Positions 43,914-52,348 of a DNA stretch of 64,000 bases are shown piece after piece. Under the pieces are notes generated by a model. It searched no databases, was not told where the DNA came from, and worked only from the letters and a program-made list of their open reading frames with translations. How positions within the stretch are numbered: position 1 is the first letter of the stretch; every line of letters starts with the position of its first letter. Source of the DNA: Luteolibacter luteus (lineage in GTDB: Bacteria > Verrucomicrobiota > Verrucomicrobiia > Verrucomicrobiales > Akkermansiaceae); contig NZ_CP051774.1 of NCBI RefSeq assembly GCF_012913485.1, positions 2,542,001-2,606,000 of the forward strand. The letters are read 5' to 3'. Both the position numbers and the translations under genes were made by a program.

Positions 43914-44987
43914 ATGGGACTCATGGACTTCATCAAAGGGGAGCTGCTCGAGATCATCGAGTGGCAGGACGATTCGCGGGACACCATCGCGTGGCGTTTC
44001 CCGGATGATGACAAGGCGATCAAGAACGGCGCACAGCTGATCGTGCGGGAGAGCCAGACGGCCCAATTCCTCTACCTCGGGCAGTTTGGAGATACCTTCG
44101 GCCCGGGCAAGCACACGCTGACCACCGATAACATCCCGGTGCTGACCCGCATCAAGGGCTGGAAGTACGGCTTCCAGAGCCCCTTTAAGGCGGACGTCTA
44201 CTTCGTCAACACCCGCCTCTTCACCGGCAACAAGTGGGGCACCGCGAATCCGATCATGCTGCGGGATGCCGATCTCGGCATAGTCCGCGCCCGTGCCTAC
44301 GGCACCTATGACTTCAAGGTGGTAAACGTGCAGACCTTCCTGAAGGAAGTCGCTGGCTCCGATCATGATTTCCGCGTGGATGAATTCGCGGACACCATGC
44401 GTTCCCGCGTGGTCAGCATCTTCTCCGATGCACTGGCAAACGCGCACGTCCCGGTCTTCGACGTGGCAACCCGCTACACCGATCTCGGCGAGGCACTCCT
44501 GCCACTGATCAATCCGGTGATCTCCACGAAGTACGGCATCGAGGTCTCCTCCTTCATCGTCGAGAACGTCAGCGTCCCGCCGGAAGTCGAGGAAGCGATC
44601 GACAAGCGCTCGGCCATGTCGGCGATCGGAAATCTCAACGACTACGTGAAGTACCAGATGGGCCAGGGCATGGCCGCGGGTGGTGGCGGAGGCGCCGCCG
44701 GCACCGCGAGCGAACTGGCCGTGGGCTTCGCCGTGGCGAAGGAACTCATGCAGCAAGGCGGCCTCACCGGGAATGCCCCGCCGCCCCTGCCGGGTGCGGT
44801 GCCTGCCGCAGCGGCAGCAGCCCCGGCCAATCCCGACGTTCTGGATCCGGCAACGGTGGCGCGCATGCTGGGCGTCTCCGAAGCGGACGTGATGGCCGAG
44901 ATTGAATCCGGAGCCCTCGCGGCCAAGAAGATCGGCTCCAGCTACCGCGTGACCCGCGCCGCGCTCGATGCCTTCCTCGCCCACTGA
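43914..44987 (+). CDS. SPFH-domain protein with C-terminal MerR/excisionase-like HTH
   Basis: This 357-residue protein starts at the ATG at 43914 (MGLMDFIKGELLEIIEW). Residues ~20-240 match the YdjI/virion-core-protein SPFH family: DTIAWRFPDDDKAIKNGAQLIVRESQ, then FGPGKHTLTTDNIPVLTRIKGW and ISTKYGIEVSSFIVENVSVPPEVEEAI. A Gly/Ala/Pro-rich linker follows. The last ~52 residues (LDPATVARMLGVSEADVMAEI, then KKIGSSYRVTRAALDAFL) look like a MerR/excisionase-type HTH used for DNA or target binding. Soluble SPFH proteins of this type pair with zinc-ribbon membrane proteins, and that gene follows immediately. Confidence 0.86.
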   Translation: MGLMDFIKGELLEIIEWQDDSRDTIAWRFPDDDKAIKNGAQLIVRESQTAQFLYLGQFGDTFGPGKHTLTTDNIPVLTRIKGWKYGFQSPFKADVYFVNTRLFTGNKWGTANPIMLRDADLGIVRARAYGTYDFKVVNVQTFLKEVAGSDHDFRVDEFADTMRSRVVSIFSDALANAHVPVFDVATRYTDLGEALLPLINPVISTKYGIEVSSFIVENVSVPPEVEEAIDKRSAMSAIGNLNDYVKYQMGQGMAAGGGGGAAGTASELAVGFAVAKELMQQGGLTGNAPPPLPGAVPAAAAAAPANPDVLDPATVARMLGVSEADVMAEIESGALAAKKIGSSYRVTRAALDAFLAH

Positions 44988-44997
44988 TCCGCCCCCG

Positions 44998-46179
44998 ATG
45001 CCGGAGGAGGACGAAAGCGCCCCGCCGATCGAGGTGCCGAAGAAACGCATGCCGCCCCCGGCACCCGGTGAGCGCGGCGTGGCGGCGGAGGTGCGTTCGC
45101 TCGAACGTCACGTCTGTCCCGAATGCGGTGGCAAGGCGGAATGGGATCCGGGCAAGGCGGAGCTGGTCTGCCCCTACTGCGGGACGCACTTCCCGCGCGT
45201 GGGTCCCCCGCCCCTGCCGAACTCGATCGTCGAACACGACCTGGACCAGACCCTCTCCGAACTCGGCGAGAAGGGCCACAACGTCGATACGACCACGCGT
45301 CGCGTGCAATGCAGCAATTGCCACGCGGTGCTGGTTCGTTCGGCGGACACGGTGGCGCAGCATTGCGACTTCTGCGGCTCGCCCGAGCTGCTGGACTACC
45401 AGGACATCCACAGCCCCATCAAGCCCGAGTCGCTGCTGCCCGCAGTGGTCTCCCAGGAAAAGGCGTACCATTCGTTGAAAGCCTTCCTCGGTGCCCGCTG
45501 GTTTGCGCCGAACGATCTGAAGCGGCGCAATCTCGTGGACCGCATCCACCGGGTCTATCTGCCCTACTGGACCTTCGATTCCTCGGCGGAGTGCCCGTGG
45601 ACCGCGGAGAGCGGCACCTACTACTATGTGACCGTGCGCGATCGCGATGCGAATGGAAACATGGTCACGCGCCAGGAACGCCGTATCCGCTGGCGTCCGG
45701 CAAGCGGCCATGTCTCGACATGGTTTGACGATGTCGTGATCTCAGGCTCACGCGGCTTGGACACGGAGCTGCTGCAGAAGCTGGAACCCTTCCCTACGAA
45801 AGATCTCGTACCTTACGAAACGCGCTACGTCTCCGGTTGGCAGGTGGAGCACTATCAGGTGCCGCTATTCGATGCCGCACGAATGGGCTTCGGCACCATG
45901 GAAGGGATGCTCCGCGAAATGTGCGGCCATGAAGTCCCCGGCGATACCTACCGGAACCTGCAGATCTACCCGGAGTTTTCAGACAAGACCTTCAAGCACA
46001 TCCTCGTCCCCATCTGGTTGCTCGCTTACCAGTACCGCGGCAAGACCTGGCAAGGCGCCGTGAATGCCGTGACCGGATCAACCCATGCAAGATTCCCGAT
46101 CAGCGCCTGGAAGGTGGCATTTGTCACGCTGCTCGTGATCGCAGTGATCGTGCTGATCCTGGTGCTGAGCCAACGATAG
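44998..46179 (+). CDS. Zinc-ribbon membrane protein, SPFH partner
   Basis: This protein has 393 residues from the ATG at 44998, or 403 from an overlapping ATG at 44968. Two zinc ribbons are visible: CPECGGK ... CPYCGTHF (about residues 39-64) and CSNCHAV ... CDFCGSPEL (about 102-130). A long central region follows (YLPYWTFDSSAECPWTAESG, then RIRWRPASGHVSTWFDDV). It ends in a single membrane helix (FVTLLVIAVIVLILVL) at the very C terminus. This matches the TFIIB-zinc-ribbon-containing protein that accompanies YdjI-type SPFH proteins. The pair probably builds a membrane-associated ring or scaffold. Its cellular role is unknown. Confidence 0.82.
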   Translation: MPEEDESAPPIEVPKKRMPPPAPGERGVAAEVRSLERHVCPECGGKAEWDPGKAELVCPYCGTHFPRVGPPPLPNSIVEHDLDQTLSELGEKGHNVDTTTRRVQCSNCHAVLVRSADTVAQHCDFCGSPELLDYQDIHSPIKPESLLPAVVSQEKAYHSLKAFLGARWFAPNDLKRRNLVDRIHRVYLPYWTFDSSAECPWTAESGTYYYVTVRDRDANGNMVTRQERRIRWRPASGHVSTWFDDVVISGSRGLDTELLQKLEPFPTKDLVPYETRYVSGWQVEHYQVPLFDAARMGFGTMEGMLREMCGHEVPGDTYRNLQIYPEFSDKTFKHILVPIWLLAYQYRGKTWQGAVNAVTGSTHARFPISAWKVAFVTLLVIAVIVLILVLSQR

Positions 46180-46187
46180 GACGTTCC

Positions 46188-46598
46188 ATGCCGAAGGAAT
46201 CGATCAGGACCAAATCCGTGCACACGGAAGCGGATAAGACCGATGGGCTGCGGATACTTGTCGCGCGCTTCCGTGGCCGGGGTTTGCCGAAGTCACGCTA
46301 CGACCTGTGGCTTCCCAGCTTGGGCCCCAGCGAGGAGCTGCTGCACGGCTTCCTCGGCGGAAAGATCTCTTGGGCGAAGTTCTCGAAAGAATACCAAGAG
46401 GAACTCTGGGCGGACGGCCCTGTGGACGACAAGAACAAGACCAGCAAGAACCACGGTCAAAAGGGTCTGCTGCGCTTGTTGCGTTTCGTCTCGCAGCAAC
46501 AGCCTGTCACCCTGCTGTGCCATTGTGATGAAGATGAGGCACATTGCCACCGCCACCTGCTGCAGAAGATTCTTCTGAGCTCGAAGGTGACGCTCTGA
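46188..46598 (+). CDS. DUF488 domain protein
   Basis: This is a 136-residue protein. The family pattern is visible as SRYDLWLPSLGPSEELL, FSKEYQEELW and VTLLCHCDEDEAHCHRHLL, with conserved Cys/His residues near the C terminus. DUF488 proteins are of unknown function; the conserved Cys-His site suggests metal binding or hydrolysis. It starts nine bases after the zinc-ribbon gene and its 3' end is close to trmD, so the genes may be co-transcribed. Confidence 0.88.
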   Translation: MPKESIRTKSVHTEADKTDGLRILVARFRGRGLPKSRYDLWLPSLGPSEELLHGFLGGKISWAKFSKEYQEELWADGPVDDKNKTSKNHGQKGLLRLLRFVSQQQPVTLLCHCDEDEAHCHRHLLQKILLSSKVTL

Positions 46599-46657
46599 AA
46601 AGCAAACTCCCTTCGAGACTTGTCGATACGCCCGCCTCGGCACAGGCTTTGGTCGCC

Positions 46658-47332
46658 TTGCGCATCGACATCCTTACCCTTTTTCCCGAGATCGCGCTTT
46701 CGCCGCTGAGCGAAAGCATCATCCAGCGCGCCCGGGCCGCAGGTCTCGTGGAAATCCAAGCGCACAACATCCGAGATTGGTCCACCGACAAGCATCGCCG
46801 CACCGATGATACGCTCTGCGGCGGCGGCCAAGGGATGCTCATGATGCCGGGCCCGATCTTCGCCGCCATCGAGGAACTGCGCGGACCCGATACCAAGGTG
46901 ATCCTGATGACGCCCCAGGGAAAGACCTTCAAGCAGGCCATCGCCCGCGAGCTTTCCGAAGAGAAGCACCTCATCCTGCTCTGCGGTCACTACGAAGGCG
47001 TCGATCACCGGGTGATCGAGGAGTTGGTCGATCTCGAACTTTCGATCGGCGACTACGTTCTTACCAATGGAGCCATCGCCGCCGCAGTCGTGACGGATGC
47101 CATCGTGCGGCTCCTGCCCGGAGCCTTGGGCGATGAGCGTTCGCATCAGGATGAATCGTTTTCCGATCCGAATCTCCTGGAAGCGCCCGCCTACACCCGC
47201 CCCATCGATTTCCGCGGCCTGAAAGTGCCCGAGGTCCTCACCTCCGGCCACCACGCGAAAATCTCCGCTTGGAAAAAGGAAAAGGCTCTCGAGCGCACCC
47301 GCCAGAACCGGCCTGACCTGCTGGGCGAGTGA
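46658..47332 (+). CDS. trmD: tRNA (guanine(37)-N1)-methyltransferase
   Basis: This protein has 224 residues if it begins at the TTG at 46658 (next residues RIDILTLFPE, the usual N terminus of TrmD). The open frame extends to another TTG at 46544 that overlaps the DUF488 gene, and no ATG is available, so the start is uncertain. The SPOUT trefoil-knot motifs are DDTLCGGGQGMLM, LLCGHYEGVDHR and ELSIGDYVLTNGA. The late RPIDFRGLKVPEVLTSGHH is also typical. It methylates G37 next to the anticodon to prevent frameshifting. It is usually found with rpsP, rimM and rplS, but none of these are here. Confidence 0.93.
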   Translation: MRIDILTLFPEIALSPLSESIIQRARAAGLVEIQAHNIRDWSTDKHRRTDDTLCGGGQGMLMMPGPIFAAIEELRGPDTKVILMTPQGKTFKQAIARELSEEKHLILLCGHYEGVDHRVIEELVDLELSIGDYVLTNGAIAAAVVTDAIVRLLPGALGDERSHQDESFSDPNLLEAPAYTRPIDFRGLKVPEVLTSGHHAKISAWKKEKALERTRQNRPDLLGE

Positions 47333-47397
47333 AGAATTCATGAAGCGACGTCCTCCCCTTGACTCCTCTGGGCGGGATGTTGGGATGAGATCTCTGG

Positions 47398-48660
47398 ATG
47401 TCTCTTCATTCGACCATGATCCGCTGGGCCTTGCCCGCTGCGGCAGGAATCGCCTGCGGGACGATGCTGGTGCCAAGCCGGCCCGCAGTCATCCAAGCCA
47501 CCAGTGTCCCGGGAAAAGTGGAAACCAATCCTCTCCCTGAGGATCTCGCAACCATCCAACTGGCCACCTTGGCAGGACGGACGACCGAGGCCCGCGCCAA
47601 GATCGCGAAGCTCATGGCAGAGGGTGCGAAGGACGAGGAGATTGCCACATGGCTGGCACCGGTGCTCGTCGCGGATCCTGCATGGCTGGAGCAGTATATT
47701 CTCACGGTTCCTGAAGAGCGTCGCGTCGACCTGGTGCGCAAGACCTTCGAGAAGATGGCCGAGATTCATCCGGACTCCGTATGGGAGCTGATCCGCATCT
47801 CGCCCTTCGCAGTGTCCGCGGCGAAGGCCCAAGGATCCGATCCGAACTATCCCGGCTTGAGAGGCAAGGGAATTCAGGCGTTCTCATCACTCGCAGCGGA
47901 AATCCTCTTCGATCCCGCAAACGGCTTCGATCTGAAGGAAGTCACCCGATTCTTCCGCTACGGTGCCTATACTCGCGAAAACGCGAAGCGAATCTTGGAG
48001 GAATGGCTCGCAGGCCGATGGGAGGGAGCGACTCCGGACTGCGTGAGGCCGGCGTGGTCCAGCCTTCGCAAAAATGATCCCGCGGCATTCCAGGAGATCG
48101 AAGGAAAACTCTCTCCTGAAATGCTCGCCCGGACAGCCGAGTTCAAAGCGTCTTCCTCGATCCTCGACTTCGATAGCCCACCGAGAACCGACTATCGCGC
48201 TGAGGAACTGGAAGGCTTGGGCGCGGATGGACTCGCCAGCATGATGGAGGAACAAGCGATGTCCTCCGCCCCGATCCCGCTCGATACGCTTGCCCGGCTC
48301 CCGGAGAAAGTCCGCGGCGAAGCGCTGGCGAATTACTTCTCCTGGCTATATCCCTTCGAAACCGAAATGGCTCGGGAGGCTCTGGGAAAATTAAACACGC
48401 TCAGCTTCACGAAGGACGAGAAGCAAGCACTTCTCGACAGCGCATTGGCAGGGGAGTGGAGCACCGGTGGAGACTTCGAATGGAGCATGAAGATCGTCAG
48501 GATGATGCCCGAGGGCGAAGACAGGACCAAGGCGGAGCTTGAGCTTTTGGAAGACTACGCGAAGGACGATCCGGTCGGCGCTCTCGAGTTCTCCGGATCG
48601 ATGCCTGAAGGCGAACTGCGCACGCGGATCGAAAAGCTGGCCACCGAGAATCAGCCATGA
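47398..48660 (+). CDS. Secreted helical repeat protein A1, unknown function
   Basis: This is a 420-residue protein. An N-terminal hydrophobic segment (MIRWALPAAAGIACGTML, ATG at 47416 possible) acts as a signal peptide or anchor. The body is all alpha-helical, built of ~35-residue units that resemble TPR/HEAT repeats (IQLATLAGRTTEARAKIAKL, DDPVGALEFSGSMPEGELR). It shares its domain layout and many exact motifs (TIQLATLAGRT, AAEILFDPANGF) with the gene at 49834. The stop overlaps the next gene's ATG by four bases. No catalytic motif or family was recognised. Confidence 0.72.
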   Translation: MSLHSTMIRWALPAAAGIACGTMLVPSRPAVIQATSVPGKVETNPLPEDLATIQLATLAGRTTEARAKIAKLMAEGAKDEEIATWLAPVLVADPAWLEQYILTVPEERRVDLVRKTFEKMAEIHPDSVWELIRISPFAVSAAKAQGSDPNYPGLRGKGIQAFSSLAAEILFDPANGFDLKEVTRFFRYGAYTRENAKRILEEWLAGRWEGATPDCVRPAWSSLRKNDPAAFQEIEGKLSPEMLARTAEFKASSSILDFDSPPRTDYRAEELEGLGADGLASMMEEQAMSSAPIPLDTLARLPEKVRGEALANYFSWLYPFETEMAREALGKLNTLSFTKDEKQALLDSALAGEWSTGGDFEWSMKIVRMMPEGEDRTKAELELLEDYAKDDPVGALEFSGSMPEGELRTRIEKLATENQP

Positions 48661-49772
48661 AGCCCTCCACCCACAAGCTGCTGCCCGCCGTAGTGTTTGT
48701 CGTGTGCCTCCTTGTCACCGCAGGCATCCGGAAAGCGGGAACATCTGCGAAGCACGCGGAATCGGGAAACCCGCCGTCAGCCCTTGCGGAAAAGTCACGC
48801 CACCGTGAGGAAGACGCCTTTGCCAGGTTGAGGGCATTTCTCCGGGCCGGCGATCTTGCCGGAGCACGCAGGTGCTTGAGCGAACTGGGAGCGAGGGATC
48901 CGGAGGCCTTCTTCGAACTTCTCGAGAAGCTGCCCGGAATCCCGGGGATTGAAGATCTCATCGAAGAGACCGCGGCTCGTTTGGAATGGGATCATCCCAG
49001 GATCACCGCCCTGCTGAACCGGATCGGCCCGCCGCAATGGCGCTATCAAGCATGGGAAGCCTATACCTTCGCCCGCGTGGGCAAGCTGCCTGACGAAGAA
49101 ATCTTTCTGCTGGGAAGCAATGCGGACACCCAGCTCTCGCAAGGAGGCGTGCGCCGTCTGATGGAGGACGCTGCGGAGAAGCGCACCGACTCCTTCCTCG
49201 CGCTGCTCAACAAGCTCGGCGGGACATCGGTCCGCGAGGAATTCTTCGAGATGCTGATGAAGCACCATCCGGAGCGGGCGGATGAACTCTTCGATACCAT
49301 CCCGGACCACAGCTGGGGATGCAACTACGACCGGGCCTATGTACTGCAGGTTCGCGCCCGCTGCTTGCCAACCGCAGAAAACCTCGCCTCCACCTTGGCC
49401 GACGTAGGAGAGAACGGCAGCTCCTCAGGCGACTTCGCACCGCTCTTCACCTACCAGACCTATTCGCACGCGACCCCAGAGGAAAAGGCGAAGGTACTGG
49501 AGCTTATCGTGCAGCAACCCGCCTTGGCTCGGAACCGGATGATTCACGGGCCGATGTTTTATGGCGATGCTCCGGTGCCTGCGGATGAATTCGTCAACCT
49601 CGTGGGCCTCTACACCTCTGCGCAATTACAACGCCAGGCTTTGGAAAGATGGATGGAGGAACAACCGGAACTGGATCCTTCAGCCCGCTCGTGGGTCGAG
49701 CAACTTCCCACCGGGAAACTCAAACAACGCGCAACGGAACTGCTTGATGAGAAGGCCGCAAAGGCAAAGTAA
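48657..49772 (+). CDS. Secreted helical repeat protein B1, unknown function
   Basis: This is a 371-residue protein. A signal peptide or anchor spans residues ~5-25 (KLLPAVVFVVCLLVTAGI). Then come a charged SRHREEDAF junction and helical repeats: DLAGARRCLSELGARDPEAFF, LNRIGPPQWRYQAWEAYTFAR, and later RADELFDTIPDHS. It is translationally coupled to protein A1 (ATGA). The gene at 51108 is a clear paralogue with the same motif order (SRHREE, LNRIGPPEWR, FLALLNKLGGTSVREEFF). Together with A1 it probably makes a periplasmic two-component helical assembly (inference). Confidence 0.72.
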   Translation: MKPSTHKLLPAVVFVVCLLVTAGIRKAGTSAKHAESGNPPSALAEKSRHREEDAFARLRAFLRAGDLAGARRCLSELGARDPEAFFELLEKLPGIPGIEDLIEETAARLEWDHPRITALLNRIGPPQWRYQAWEAYTFARVGKLPDEEIFLLGSNADTQLSQGGVRRLMEDAAEKRTDSFLALLNKLGGTSVREEFFEMLMKHHPERADELFDTIPDHSWGCNYDRAYVLQVRARCLPTAENLASTLADVGENGSSSGDFAPLFTYQTYSHATPEEKAKVLELIVQQPALARNRMIHGPMFYGDAPVPADEFVNLVGLYTSAQLQRQALERWMEEQPELDPSARSWVEQLPTGKLKQRATELLDEKAAKAK

Positions 49773-49833
49773 GTCGCCCTCGCTCGACTCAATCTTGACT
49801 CAAGTCAGATCGCTGGTCGGATAGGAATCTCAG

Positions 49834-51111
49834 ATGCCGATGGATGCACGGAAACTTCTCCTGAGCTGGCTCATTCCCGGGATCGCGGGCTTGGGCACCG
49901 GAGTCGTCCTCATGACTCCGGATCAGAACCCCAAGGAAGCGAAGACGATAGCGGACTCAACGGCCAAGTCTTCTGACCCGGCGCTGCCCGATGATCCAGT
50001 CGTCATCCAGATGGCCGCGCTTGCCGGAAGAACCGGCGAAGCACGGAAGAAGATCGAGGCCTTGTTTGCGGACAATGCCACCGACGAGCAAATCGCCGAC
50101 TGGCTGGCTCCGATCCTGATCGCAGATCCGGCGTGGTTGGAATCCTTCGTCCTGGATGTGCACGAGTCCCGGCGGATCGATCTGGTACGAGCGACGCTCT
50201 GGAAGATGAGCGAGATCTCCCCGGATGCCGTGTGGGAGCTAGTCCGCAGTTCCCCCTTCGCTGCGAAAGCCGCACGCACCACCGGCAGCGATACCGAGCG
50301 CGAGGGTCTGGAAGTGCTCAATGGCTGCCACGATTCACCACTGGCAGCAGAGATCCTTTTCGATCCGGCGAATGGCTTCTCGAAAGAAGAGGCCACGCAT
50401 TACTTCCGCTTCGGAACCCGGAGCCGCGAAAACTGCAGCCGCATCCTTAATGAATGGTTCGGCGGCCTGTGGGAAGGAAAGACACCCGAATGCGTGCGCT
50501 CGGCCTGGCTGCAACTGCGATATAGCGAGGAACCGACATTGAGGGAACTGGAGAAGCACTTGCCGGATGCCCTGAAGGAACAAGCAGGACGCTTCGAAGC
50601 CTTCGACAAGCTCATGCCCGCCGGCGGAATGATCACCAGCGATCCCACCCCGGAAGATCTCGGCCAGCTGGGGGCTGAAGAACTGGCGCAATTGGCCGAG
50701 ATGAGAACCGAGGCAGGAACGCCGCTCTCCCTGGAGACTCTGGCGAAGCTTCCTCCCGAACTCCGCGGCCAGACCTTCCAGACCTATTTCGCCTACCTCT
50801 ATCCCTACAACGAAGAGGCAGCCGAGCATGCGCTGGAGACGATCGACAAGCTAGGGCTGAAGCGCGAAGAGCGGCAGGCCTTGCTCGATGGGGCTGTATC
50901 CCAGATCTGGCAGTTCGAAGGGGACCCCGCGAAAGCCCTCGCATTGATTGATCGCATGCCGGATCGCGAAGCCGCTGCCACGACCCGGGCGGAGATTCTG
51001 GAAGAGCTGGCCAAGTTCGACCCACAAGCTGCGCTTGAAACCGCGAAGTCACTTCCGGAAGGCGAGCTGAGGGAAAAAATCGAAGAACTCGCCAGGGAGG
51101 GTCTCCAATGA
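49834..51111 (+). CDS. Secreted helical repeat protein A2, paralogue of A1
   Basis: This is a 425-residue protein. The hydrophobic N terminus (LLLSWLIPGIAGLGTGVVLM) and helical body repeat the plan of A1: IQMAALAGRTGEARKKIEAL, LAPILIADPAWLESFVLDVHESRR, FAAKAARTTGSDTEREGL and AAEILFDPANGFSKEEATHYF. C-terminal units read KFDPQAALETAKSLPEGELR. The stop overlaps the start of B2 by four bases, exactly as in the A1-B1 pair. The pair order and coupling were therefore duplicated as a unit. Confidence 0.72.
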   Translation: MPMDARKLLLSWLIPGIAGLGTGVVLMTPDQNPKEAKTIADSTAKSSDPALPDDPVVIQMAALAGRTGEARKKIEALFADNATDEQIADWLAPILIADPAWLESFVLDVHESRRIDLVRATLWKMSEISPDAVWELVRSSPFAAKAARTTGSDTEREGLEVLNGCHDSPLAAEILFDPANGFSKEEATHYFRFGTRSRENCSRILNEWFGGLWEGKTPECVRSAWLQLRYSEEPTLRELEKHLPDALKEQAGRFEAFDKLMPAGGMITSDPTPEDLGQLGAEELAQLAEMRTEAGTPLSLETLAKLPPELRGQTFQTYFAYLYPYNEEAAEHALETIDKLGLKREERQALLDGAVSQIWQFEGDPAKALALIDRMPDREAAATTRAEILEELAKFDPQAALETAKSLPEGELREKIEELAREGLQ

Positions 51112-52211
51112 AAGCGAGCAGCCTGATCATTCCCGCCGCGGTGTTTCTTGTTTCCTTGGGAGGAACCATCGGGGTCCTGAAGCTTTCCGCTCCCGCGGCC
51201 AAGCAAGAGGTCACTTCTCAAGCAACAACAGCGAAATCCCGGCATCGGGAAGAAAGCGCCTTCTCTGAAATCCGGGCGCACCTGCGCGAGGGTGACTTCG
51301 AAGGTGCGAAGGCACTGCTCAAGAAACTGGGGGAGCGTGACCCCGCGGCATTCTTCGATCTGCTGGCAAAGCTTCCGGGGATGCCCGGGCTGGATGAAAT
51401 CATCCGCGACACGGCTGCGCGGCTTCCTTGGAATCAGGACGAGATCACTTCCCTCCTCAACCGCATCGGACCTCCCGAGTGGCGGGATCTGGCATGGGCT
51501 GCCTACACCTCGGCGAGGATTGGAACCTTGCCCGATGAAGAAATTTTTGAAATCGGTCTCAAGGCGCGTGAGCATGTCGCCTTCAGCGGGATTCGCGGCC
51601 TTTTGACGGATGCTGCAGAGAAGCGGCCCGATCAGTTTCTAGAGATATTGAATCGCCGCGGCGGCACCTCCATTCGCGAGGAATTTTTTGATATCTTGAT
51701 GAGGTATCATCCGGAACGCGCGGCAGAACTTTTTAAAACAATTCCGAAAGGCAGTCCGGGGAGCAACTACGACAGGCGCTACATTCTCCAGGCGCGTGCA
51801 CGTGGCTTGCCCAACACCGAGAATCTCGCGCTCACGTTGCAAGACCTCGGACCACGCGGCATCTATTCATGGGACTACGCGACGACTCTGGTAGGTCACG
51901 TTTACGAAAGGGCAACGCCTGAAGAGCGGGCGAAGGTTCTTGATTTCATTGCTGCTCAAGCACCATTGGCACGAAACCGGATGCTGACCGGTGCGATGAG
52001 TCGAGACGAAAATCCCCTAGAGCCACAAGAGTTTGCGAGGATTGTAAGCGTCTACACGACTCCTCTTCTACAGGAAGAAGCGTTGCGCACTTGGATGGAA
52101 TCGCAAGAGCTTGATCCCAAGGATCAATCATGGATCGAAGCGCTGCCGAATCAGCGGCTTCGCGAGCATGCCAAGCTTCTCTTAAAGGACGGAGTGCTAG
52201 GAACAGAGTGA
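51108..52211 (+). CDS. Secreted helical repeat protein B2, paralogue of B1
   Basis: This is a 367-residue protein. A hydrophobic N-terminal segment (LIIPAAVFLVSLGGTIGVLKL), then SRHREESAFSEIRAHLREGD and helical repeats that follow B1 almost domain for domain: GAKALLKKLGERDPAAFF, LNRIGPPEWRDLAWAAYT and LEILNRRGGTSIREEFF. It is the last gene of the four-gene A1-B1-A2-B2 array. No catalytic motif was seen. Its base use is similar to its neighbours, so the array looks long resident. Confidence 0.72.
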   Translation: MKASSLIIPAAVFLVSLGGTIGVLKLSAPAAKQEVTSQATTAKSRHREESAFSEIRAHLREGDFEGAKALLKKLGERDPAAFFDLLAKLPGMPGLDEIIRDTAARLPWNQDEITSLLNRIGPPEWRDLAWAAYTSARIGTLPDEEIFEIGLKAREHVAFSGIRGLLTDAAEKRPDQFLEILNRRGGTSIREEFFDILMRYHPERAAELFKTIPKGSPGSNYDRRYILQARARGLPNTENLALTLQDLGPRGIYSWDYATTLVGHVYERATPEERAKVLDFIAAQAPLARNRMLTGAMSRDENPLEPQEFARIVSVYTTPLLQEEALRTWMESQELDPKDQSWIEALPNQRLREHAKLLLKDGVLGTE

Positions 52212-52348
52212 CAATTCCGTTTCATCGCGTGTGCAGTTTGCAGCGGGTGGAATAAAATCCATCGATTTTGACAGGTCTTGATCAATTACCATTTTCTTTC
52301 AGGTAATAGGGTGCTAACCCGTGCCTTGAAATCGGTCTCACTCTTCAC

